Source: an uncultured Chlorobiaceae bacterium (GTDB lineage Bacteria; Bacteroidota; Chlorobiia; Chlorobiales; Chlorobiaceae). From it: DNA of 64,000 bases. Below, piece by piece: positions 40,661 to 52,506 of this stretch; position 1 is the first letter of the stretch; each line of letters starts with the position of its first letter. A program made the position numbers and the translations under genes. The DNA lies in assembly GCA_903839405.1 (NCBI GenBank), contig CAIMCD010000026.1, forward strand, positions 1 to 64,000, given 5' to 3'. The notes below the pieces were generated by a model that ran no database searches, was not told the DNA's origin, and worked only from the letters and a program-made list of their open reading frames with translations.

Positions 40661-42374
40661 TGAAGTGATGGACATCATCATGAATTTCATCGTGTGTCAT
40701 GCTCATTGCCACCTGATCACGCAGGAGCTGAAAAGAGGGAGTCGCATTTCGCAACTGATGGAAGAGGGAGTTATTGTTTTCAAACAACAGCTTTTTCCCA
40801 TCCACCACACTGAAGATATTTGCCGTAACCTCTTTCCAGCTTTTTCCTGGTGGTAGGGTTAAATTTTCGGCTGCAAAAAATCCATCAATGGATTTAAGCA
40901 CCGGTTGTGCAAAAAGGTCATCTTCCTGGCACTCCATCTGTTGCAAGGCAGTTCGTTTCCATGCGTTCGGAACAAGCAGGTAGTTTTCGATATTTTTCCG
41001 TCTCCACTCGGCAAGGGTTGGGTTGTCCAACGCCGGATGAAATGCATTCTCACTGCTGTCATAATCAAAGAGCATCAGCCGTGAGACCTTTGGGATGATC
41101 TGTTGCAGTGCAGCATAATGTTGATCGGCAGACTCTTTCATTGTTTTTTTGTCACCGCCATTCATCGGCTTGAAACAGAGCTTGTCCATAGCCACTTGTG
41201 CTCCGCATATGCCAGCCCAGGCCCGCAGGATTCGTTCATCACTTTCACCTTCCACATAAAGGATGTATGGCGAAGCCATCAGCCTGACAATCTCTTCGTT
41301 TGATACTTCCGACATGGCCCGCAATACTTCTGGGATAGAGTCAATACGCTTTGGTTGCTGGCTCATCATGGAGACAATCTGAGAAGCATCAACTCCCCGT
41401 GCAAACTCTTCGGCATGAGTGGCAATCAGGAATTGGGTGTTTCGTTCAAACGATTTTCGCTTGAAAAAATCAAGAATTTCCCGCTGCAGGTTGACGTGCA
41501 GATGGGCATCCGGTTCATCAAGCAGGATGGTTGTCGGCTTGTAACCGTACAAAAAAGCAAGCAGTGTAAGGGTTTGATGAAAACCGCTTCCTCCTGCAAT
41601 AATATCAAACTCTTTGCCATTCTGGCGATAGTCCACCGTTATATAGACATCTTTTTGCGAATCATACTTTGGCTCTCCGATTTTTACCTAAAACCATCGC
41701 TCAACAATTGCAGCTAATTCCAGCCACTCTTCCGTAGGATTACTGTTTTTTTGAGTTCGGCCATCAACCCCTTTTTCTGGAGAGGGGCAGACTCTCAACA
41801 ATAAATTACGCAATACACTGCCTGGCTGTCCTTTGCCTGCCTGCTGCCGAATTGGAGCAACATCCAGCCATTTTTCTGTCGGCTCCAAGCCTGAAAAAGG
41901 AGGTACATAGGCGATTTTTGGTAGGTTATTATCTTGTTCAAGTTTACGAAATCTTGTCCATCCACCCTCAGGAATGGCATAGATCGTTTGCGGAGAGTGG
42001 TAGCGCAATTCAACCCCGAAGATTTCGGTGTGACCGGGTGTGACTTGCCATTCCACCAAGATCTCGATAAGAATAAATTCCTGTTTCTTTTTTCCGTTGA
42101 TGAGAGGATATGCCCGATCTGTACGGTTTTTCCATAACAGATTGAACTCCGGAACCGGCAGAGCAGTGAAGTTGGGGAGTACAATTTGTATCCCTTGAGA
42201 GCCACTACGGTTAGATCGGTGGAATTCGTCCACACAATACTGCCATATTGCCAATGCCTGAAGCACGGTGCTTTTTCCGCTGTTATTTCTGCCGACAAGC
42301 AGATCAAATGGGGTGAAATCGTAACTCTGTTCCCCTACATTCTTGAAATTTCGCAGTGTCAAGCGGGTAATCAT
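40626..42374 (-). pseudogene. OLD-like AAA ATPase with TOPRIM-like domain, interrupted by an in-frame TAG
   Basis: N-part 41688-42374: LTLRNFKNVG, GRNNSGKST Walker A. C-part 40626-41636: ILLDEPDAHLH Walker B, YILYVEGESDERIL...LMLFDYDSSE TOPRIM-like. Stop at 41688-41690; codons between the parts stay in the same open frame. Confidence 0.8.
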
Positions 42375-42443
42375 AAGGGTATTCCAGTTTTACTGGCCAT
42401 TGGTAATTCAGCTTTTCTCAACATTATGAATATTTTTTCATGA

Positions 42444-42850
42444 TCACAATATTTTGAACACCTTCGCTTTTTCGGTTTTTGAATCGGTATAATGAACTCC
42501 GCCGGACGCTGGCGGCGGGGAAGTTTCATTCAAATCTTTTATAACCTGAATCGGTGTGCAATGACCTAATAGTTTTTGAGGAATATGGTAGCTATATAGT
42601 TTACAATATTTCTCAATTGTTTTTTCTAACTCCTGAAGATTTTTAACTCGTTTTTGCTGAAGCAGTTCTTCGATTCTTCCGTTAAAGCGTTCAACCATGT
42701 CGTTGGTTTTATCAAGCGGTGCTCAATTCAGCTTACCTTCGAAGTTCCAATCGCTGCATTCTCAGGATTGAGGATGCGCTTGTGAAAATTCTGCTTTCCA
42801 AATCGGTACAGTAGTCAACGCCGTCCGCAGGGAGAAGGAATACCAATCCT
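42444..42850 (-). mobile_element. Degraded IS481-like transposase remnant
   Basis: DMVERFNGRIEELLQQKR...LEKTIEKYCKLYSYHIPQKLLGHCTPIQVIKDL integrase-core C-terminus; upstream sequence is frameshifted. Confidence 0.75.
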
Positions 42851-42924
42851 TCTCTTTTCAAAACCATTTTTATATTTTTGCTAGGAAATGCAGCGCTTCT
42901 GAGACCAACCGGATACCAACAGAG

Positions 42925-43533
42925 ATGGCTACTCCTCGCACTATTCTGGCAATTGTTGGCAGTTACCGTAAAGGGGGCATGATTGACGGTGCCGTGGATG
43001 AAATTCTTCGCTCTGCACGGGAGGCGGGTGCCGAGACTCGCAAGATTTTTTTAATTGACCGCAAACTTTCATTCTGTACCAATTGCAGGAGCTGCACCCA
43101 AAAGGCGGGTAGCGGCCATGGCCTCTGTGTGCTTGATGACGATATGGAGAGCCTGTTTGGTGAGTTGGATCGGGCTGACGCCATTGTGCTTGGCTCCCCG
43201 ATGAATGCCGGCACGGTGACGGCCGTGATGAAGCTCTTTATTGAACGGCTGGTTGCTACGGCTTACTGGCCCTGGGGAGCAGCGGCTCCGAAAAGCCGGA
43301 ACCCCGAGAAAACGAAAAAAGCGGTGCTGGTGGCCTCTTCGGCCGCTCCGGCTTTTCTGGCAAGGTTTTCGGGAGATATTGTGAAGCGACTCAAAACGGC
43401 GGCTGGTATGCTTGGAGCCTCGATAATCGGCACGCTCTTTATCGGTCTTGCGGCGCAGCATCAGCATCAGGAGCTGAGCGAGCGTACCATCAAAAAAGCC
43501 CGACTCCTTGGCCAGAAACTCGCGACCGCCTGA
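42925..43533 (+). CDS. NADPH-dependent FMN reductase / flavodoxin-fold (iron-sulfur flavoprotein-like)
   Basis: ILAIVGSYRKGGMIDGAVDEILRSA, CTNCRSCTQ, DAIVLGSPMNAGTVTAVMKLFIER. Confidence 0.88.
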   Translation: MATPRTILAIVGSYRKGGMIDGAVDEILRSAREAGAETRKIFLIDRKLSFCTNCRSCTQKAGSGHGLCVLDDDMESLFGELDRADAIVLGSPMNAGTVTAVMKLFIERLVATAYWPWGAAAPKSRNPEKTKKAVLVASSAAPAFLARFSGDIVKRLKTAAGMLGASIIGTLFIGLAAQHQHQELSERTIKKARLLGQKLATA

Positions 43534-43698
43534 GTTTCACGGTAAAGGCAATGCGCTCTTGGCGTTGTATCGAAGTGATCTGCATTGTAATGGGGGTTCT
43601 TTTTGTATACTTTCACTTTTCCGGGGATCACATTCGCTCATTGCCCTGGTTATGAGAGATGACTCTTTGTTGTATACAATTTGCTAACTACTTCTGCT

Positions 43699-44055
43699 AT
43701 GAAACTCTTTCTGCATCGCAATCCTGATATCGGAGTTAAAAAACCCGCTTCCTCCCTTTTCAGTTGCTGCTCTTCGGGCGACCCAAACACAGCCCGCCCC
43801 GAGCCGCTCAAGGCTTGTGGCTTTCGGGCTTCACCGGCCGTGGCGATCGGAGCCCTCGCGCTTGGTGCTTTGGCCATCGGAGCACTTGCCATCGGCACCA
43901 TGACGATTGGCAGACTTTTCTTGGGCAAACTCAACATCGGTAACGCCCGCATTAAAAAACTCTCCATTGATGAGTTGATCATCGCTCACTCAGAGGGCGG
44001 CCCCACCTCCCTGCAGGGAAGCGGGGCGGATGAAGCGCCGGCAAGAGAGCGGTAG
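43699..44055 (+). CDS. Small protein with 5-residue-period repeat (pentapeptide/beta-helix-like)
   Basis: AVAIG ALALG ALAIG ALAIG TMTIG RLFLG KLNIG NARIK KLSID; ATG 43699 MKLFLHRNPDIG. Confidence 0.7.
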   Translation: MKLFLHRNPDIGVKKPASSLFSCCSSGDPNTARPEPLKACGFRASPAVAIGALALGALAIGALAIGTMTIGRLFLGKLNIGNARIKKLSIDELIIAHSEGGPTSLQGSGADEAPARER

Positions 44056-44233
44056 AGCGATTGGCTGGCTGGCGGATAAAAAAAACACCAATGAAAGGTG
44101 AGATCGGGATGGATTAAAGGCTATACTCCTTTTCAGAACCCTCTTTTCTGTTTCTCACTCCCGGCTGTTTCGGGAGCGGGTCTGGTCACTTGGTCGTGGG
44201 GAGAGGCTGAAAGAAATGTAACCCTTTGTACTC

Positions 44234-44773
44234 ATGAATGTTCTCTCTGAATCTCCTCTGCTTGACGAGTTGTTTCTGCCTTATAAGTCGGTGCTCGCTG
44301 GTGATTACGATGGTTACCGGAACCACGCTATGCGCGTTTTGAACTTTTGCCGGGCGCTTGCCGGTGAGGGTGAGGGGGTAGAGGATAAAATCGTCATTGC
44401 TGCTGTGTTTCACGATCTTGGCATCTGGACCGAGAGGAGCTTCGACTACCTTCATCCCTCCCAACTACTTGCCCGGAATTACCTTGATAGAGCCGGTAAA
44501 GCGTCGTGGAGTGAAGAGATAGAGGCCATGATCGCCGAGCATCACAAGCTTACCCGCTACAAGGAGCACCCCACGTGGCTGGTTGAAGCTTTCAGGAAGG
44601 CCGACTGGATTGATATTACGGGCGGCCTGCTCCGCTACCGTCTGGAGGATGATTTTGTGACCGATGTGCTTGAAGCTTTTCCCAACGCCGGATTCCATCG
44701 GAACCTGCTTGCGCTCTTTCGCCAACGCCTGAAATCCCACCCGTTCTCTCCACTGCCCATGATGAAGCTGTAA
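44234..44773 (+). CDS. HD domain-containing protein
   Basis: YRNHAMRVLNFCRAL...AAVFHDLGIWTERSFDYL. Confidence 0.85.
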   Translation: MNVLSESPLLDELFLPYKSVLAGDYDGYRNHAMRVLNFCRALAGEGEGVEDKIVIAAVFHDLGIWTERSFDYLHPSQLLARNYLDRAGKASWSEEIEAMIAEHHKLTRYKEHPTWLVEAFRKADWIDITGGLLRYRLEDDFVTDVLEAFPNAGFHRNLLALFRQRLKSHPFSPLPMMKL

Positions 44774-44954
44774 CAGGGGAGAGGGGGAAGTGCCAGATAT
44801 CGGGTATCGGGGTTTTTCTCTTCCTCTGGATTTGCCTATCTTTTCCATGGTAAAGGGATGCCCTTATTGGGTTAGCTTTTACAGGGTAGCCTCACGAGAA
44901 GAGTTCTTTTTATTTTCGGGACAGTTATTAATCAATTCAAATAAAGGAGAGTAG

Positions 44955-45341
44955 ATGAAAAAAGTAATGATTGCTTTGGTGGCGCTTGTGTTGATGAGTG
45001 GCTCTGCCTTTGCCAAGCAGGCTGCGGCCGTGAAAGCTCAGAGTGACGCTATGCCGCAGATGAACATGATGATGTGTGACGGCACGATGGGCTCGATGTG
45101 CCCGATGAACGACGTGATGCAGGCAATGCTGGAAACCATCAAAACACAGCAGAAGCTGATTGTGAGTGGCAATGCGTCAGAGAAACAGGAGCTGGTGAAA
45201 GAGCTGGATCAAAAAATTGCAGCGCTTGAAGCCGGCCTGACTAAAATGAAAGCCATGCCGATGCCCTGTATGCAGAATCCAGCGTGTCCTCAGCCAAAAG
45301 CTTCCGCCAGCAAGGGACCAAAGAGACCAATTAAGCGTTAA
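44955..45341 (+). CDS. Hypothetical exported Met/Cys-rich protein
   Basis: Signal peptide MKKVMIALVALVLMSGSAFA; MPQMNMMMCDGTMGSMCPMNDVMQAM and MKAMPMPCMQNPACPQ; SD AAAGGAG. Confidence 0.8.
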   Translation: MKKVMIALVALVLMSGSAFAKQAAAVKAQSDAMPQMNMMMCDGTMGSMCPMNDVMQAMLETIKTQQKLIVSGNASEKQELVKELDQKIAALEAGLTKMKAMPMPCMQNPACPQPKASASKGPKRPIKR

Positions 45342-45364
45342 CGGTCATTGCTGAATCGGTAGTA

Positions 45365-45401
45365 AATAAAAAAGCCCGGGAGTTGTTCCGGGCTTTTTTA
45401 T
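45365..45401. terminator. Bidirectional-type Rho-independent terminator
   Basis: AAAAAAGCCCGGGAGTTGTTCCGGGCTTTTTT. Confidence 0.9.
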
Positions 45402-45417
45402 TCGAGCTTTTGCTGGT

Positions 45418-49104
<3,687 letters not shown>

Positions 49105-49285
49105 TCTTTAATGCATGGCGGCGGTTAAAAAAAAGAAGAATATACGATTAACTCAGCAATTCCTCTCTCTTCACCATCCTGTTGCAGGGGAGTAATTTTC
49201 TGTGAAAATTTTAGCCCGGAATTCCTACATTATGAATTATTATTTCCCGGCCCCATACTTTATTCACCACCTTTATCGGTAAACG

Positions 49286-50152
49286 ATGCGCCAACTACTT
49301 ATTCGTGCGGCAAAAACCCTCGCCTGTGCCCTTTGTTTACAGCCACTCCTCCATACACCGCTTCAGGCGGCACCCCTCTTGCCGGTTGTACCCTTTGAAA
49401 TCGGTACGGATCTCTCTCACTACAGCTATGAAGAACCCGGTGTGATGAAAACCTCTGGCACCATGATTGGGCTTTCCGGCGCCGCAAGCTTTGATGCTCC
49501 CCGAAGCATTGGCGTGATTAATACCTTCAGGATTGAAGCTGCGGCCTCACAGGGGAGTGTTGACTATACCTCTCTTGGAGGAACGGGTACCATTCAGGAT
49601 GTGCACGATTCCATGATTGAGGCAAGGGCACTGGTTGGTAAAAAGCTGCATGGAGCGGCAAACTCCTCTCTCACCCTTTTTAGCGGCTATGGATACCGGC
49701 ATTTGAATGATAATGGTGGCGGACGGGTTTCTTCAGAGGGTAATCCCGGCTATGACCGCGAGTCGAGATACTCGTATCTCCCCATCGCTCTTGAACTCTC
49801 CTCCTTGCGCACTTTCGGGTGGGGCGTGGGTGGAATGGTTGAGTACGATTATTTCCTGAGCGGCACGCAGCACAGCCGACTCACCGATGCCAACAATGAG
49901 GTGTATACCTATTCAAACAACCTGACCAACCAGCAGCATAGCGGTTACGGTTTGCGGGCTTCCCTGAAAGTGACCAAAAAAATGCGAGCCTCCACCCTCC
50001 TCTTTGAGCCCTTTTTGCGCTACTGGAACATCGCTACTTCCGACCGGGATACCATTATTGTTTATGTGAGCGGAGTGCCGGAAGTGCGGAGTTACGTTGA
50101 ACCCAAAAACAGCACCACCCAGTACGGCCTGAAGGTATCACTGCTCTTTTAA
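49286..50152 (+). CDS. Hypothetical outer-membrane beta-barrel-type protein
   Basis: Signal peptide; amphipathic strands, C-terminal TTQYGLKVSLLF ending in aromatic F. Confidence 0.75.
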   Translation: MRQLLIRAAKTLACALCLQPLLHTPLQAAPLLPVVPFEIGTDLSHYSYEEPGVMKTSGTMIGLSGAASFDAPRSIGVINTFRIEAAASQGSVDYTSLGGTGTIQDVHDSMIEARALVGKKLHGAANSSLTLFSGYGYRHLNDNGGGRVSSEGNPGYDRESRYSYLPIALELSSLRTFGWGVGGMVEYDYFLSGTQHSRLTDANNEVYTYSNNLTNQQHSGYGLRASLKVTKKMRASTLLFEPFLRYWNIATSDRDTIIVYVSGVPEVRSYVEPKNSTTQYGLKVSLLF

Positions 50153-50174
50153 GCTCGCCCGTAGCGGGGAGTTC

Positions 50175-50855
50175 TTACTCTCCGCTCTCAATTTTTGCTA
50201 CTCTTTTTTCAAGCCAGGCGTGGATCAATGCAATGCCGTTTTGGGCAATCTGGTGAGCTATCGGATACTCCTGATAGGTGAGATCCTCCAGATGCAGCTT
50301 CAGCCACTCCTCGGCAGCCCGCCCTTTTGCAATCGGCAGGATATCGTCATACATGCCGTGCATGACCAGAAACGGCACTTTTTGCAATGTTTGTCTGGCC
50401 GCTTCATCCAGCCCGATTTTTTCGGGCAACTGTCCTGAACAGGCAATAACTCCGTGCAATAGCTCCGGTTCACTGAAGGCGGTCATGTAGCTCATCACTG
50501 ACCCTTGACTGAATCCCATCAGAAAGACCTTGTTTCCCATCGGGTGGTACTCTGCAATAATATCGCGGATAAAGCCGATGAGCTGCAGGCGGGCCTCATT
50601 GGCCGCCTGGTAATCAACCGTAATGCCTTCTCGGGTAAATTCAAGCGGAAACCAGCCGAACATGCCGACATCAAGCGTGTGAGGCGCCCTTGCGCTGATG
50701 TAGTGCAGGCCGCCCGGCAGTTGGGGAGCAAGCTGCATCAGATCTTTTTCGTTGCTGCCATAGCCGTGAAGCAAGATCATGATCGGAGCATTTTCCTCTT
50801 GTGTTGCGGGTGGAAGATCCAGGTAGGTCAGCGAGAGGTGTTTTCGTTGCAGCAT
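50175..50855 (-). CDS. Alpha/beta hydrolase (phospholipase/carboxylesterase family)
   Basis: APIMILLHGYGSNEKDLMQLAPQLP, FLMGFSQGSVMSYM. Confidence 0.92.
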   Translation of the reverse strand: MLQRKHLSLTYLDLPPATQEENAPIMILLHGYGSNEKDLMQLAPQLPGGLHYISARAPHTLDVGMFGWFPLEFTREGITVDYQAANEARLQLIGFIRDIIAEYHPMGNKVFLMGFSQGSVMSYMTAFSEPELLHGVIACSGQLPEKIGLDEAARQTLQKVPFLVMHGMYDDILPIAKGRAAEEWLKLHLEDLTYQEYPIAHQIAQNGIALIHAWLEKRVAKIESGE

Positions 50856-50867
50856 GGTAACCTTGTT

Positions 50868-51962
50868 TTACTTATTGGATTCGTTGATAACCTGGGAAAT
50901 GAAACCGCCGCCGAGCACCTCATTCTGGCGGTAAAAGACCGCCGCCTGGCCGGTTGCTACGGCATTTTTTGCGGCAAGGAAGCTCACGGTTGCCATATCA
51001 CTCCCGAGGGGCTCAATGGTGCACTCGCTCTGGGGGTCACGGTAGCGGATTTTTGCCGAGGCCTCTATAAGGCTGTCCAGTTTTTCGATACCGATCCAGT
51101 TGAGGCCGGAAGCGACGAGCGTCCGACATGCAAGGGCGGATTTTTTGCCAACATGGATACGGTTATGCTCCGTGTCGAGCGCGGTGACATAGAGCGGCTC
51201 TTTGGATGAGATGCCGAGTCCCCGCCGCTGGCCGACGGTATAGAAGGGATAGCCGCGGTGTTTGCCCAGAATTCGGCCGCTTTCGTCCACAATTTCACCC
51301 CCCTCAACCCTCTCTGCAAGGCCGGGGATGGCACCCGAAAGATAGCTGCAGTAATCGTCATGCGGCACAAAGCAGATCTCCTGGCTCTCCTTTTTCTCCG
51401 CTGCCCGTACGCCGAACTCGTGTGCCAGCCGGCGAACCTCCGGTTTGGTGAGTTTTCCGAGTGGCAAAAGGGTTTTTCCCAGATCGCTCTGGGAGAGCAT
51501 CCAGAGGAAGTAGCTCTGGTCTTTTTGCGGGTCAACCCCCTGGTAGAGGCGGTGGCGCCCGTTGCTGAAAGCGGTTGAGGCAAAGTGGCCGGTGGCAATA
51601 AAATCGGCCTTGAGCAGTTTGGCACCTTCAAAAAGGCCAAACCACTTGATTTTTTTATTGCAGACCATGCAGGGATTTGGGGTTCTGCCACCAAGATAGT
51701 CGTCATGAAAATAGCTGATGACATCCGACCGGAATTTCCGGCTGAGGTTCAAACTGAATACCGGAATCTGGAAATCCGGATGGTCGCTGATGACGAGCGG
51801 CGATGGGTGCAGCGCCGGGTTCTCCTCAAGCGAGTCGAGCACCTTGATGTTCAGGCCAATGACCCGGTACCCCTCTTTTTGGAGGAGGCAGGCGGTAACA
51901 GCGGAATCAACCCCGCCGGATATGCCGACGACAACGGTTTTTTGTGTTTGCATAAGGTTCAT
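50868..51962 (-). CDS. mnmA: tRNA-specific 2-thiouridylase
   Basis: VVVGISGGVDSAVTACLLQKEGYRVIGL, GGRTPNPCMVCNKKIKW, IPFYTVGQRRGLGIS-like motif; start at 51962 or 51953. Confidence 0.95.
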   Translation of the reverse strand: MNLMQTQKTVVVGISGGVDSAVTACLLQKEGYRVIGLNIKVLDSLEENPALHPSPLVISDHPDFQIPVFSLNLSRKFRSDVISYFHDDYLGGRTPNPCMVCNKKIKWFGLFEGAKLLKADFIATGHFASTAFSNGRHRLYQGVDPQKDQSYFLWMLSQSDLGKTLLPLGKLTKPEVRRLAHEFGVRAAEKKESQEICFVPHDDYCSYLSGAIPGLAERVEGGEIVDESGRILGKHRGYPFYTVGQRRGLGISSKEPLYVTALDTEHNRIHVGKKSALACRTLVASGLNWIGIEKLDSLIEASAKIRYRDPQSECTIEPLGSDMATVSFLAAKNAVATGQAAVFYRQNEVLGGGFISQVINESNK

Positions 51963-52191
51963 GGCGTTTGCATGCAGGGCTTTGTTCCTGCATGACAGGG
52001 GCATTTTATTCTTGAGCGTTATTCGGTTCCCTTTTAAGGGCAGGCAGAGAAGCGCAGAGGAAAAATAAGAAAGCGCTTCACAATGCAAAAACCGAAGTGT
52101 TCCGCTGTGATGGCGCTTTTACCTGAAGTTCAAGATGCGGTAAGATGAACGCTCGCGCTTTATTATGTTTTGACGTAAAACTATTGTATAT

Positions 52192-52470
52192 ATGAGCTAT
52201 CGAAAAAAGGTGGATTGTATGGTCACATTTCAGAAACCATTGTTACCGTTCATTACCATGGTACAACAAGAGGAAAAAGCGGGTAGCGAAACCATGAAAC
52301 TGGATTCAGCACAGATGGCGAGCGACATGCCGTTGACTAGCACTCAGGAAGAGGGTCGCGAGGCGGAGAAGGCCACTCCGGCTCCGCAAGGGGAGGTTAT
52401 GCGGCATCCTCATAACCGGGTTCCGGGAGCATACAAGACCTTGACCGGCTATGAGCATTGGGTTGGATAA
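52192..52470 (+). CDS. Hypothetical protein
   Basis: 92 aa ORF without overlapping alternatives; weak support. Confidence 0.4.
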   Translation: MSYRKKVDCMVTFQKPLLPFITMVQQEEKAGSETMKLDSAQMASDMPLTSTQEEGREAEKATPAPQGEVMRHPHNRVPGAYKTLTGYEHWVG

Positions 52471-52506
52471 CCGGTTGACGCTGAGCCGCTCTGGCGTTAA
52501 CCGGTT

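Noticed and set aside
40626-41636. Treating the C-terminal ATPase half as an independent gene starting at GTG 41636
   Set aside because: No clear Shine-Dalgarno upstream, it lacks the Walker A half, and the frame is continuous with the upstream ORF apart from the TAG.
49105-49285. metH upstream region checked for a cobalamin/SAM riboswitch
   Set aside because: No recognisable B12-box or SAM-riboswitch conserved core by eye; needs Infernal to be certain.
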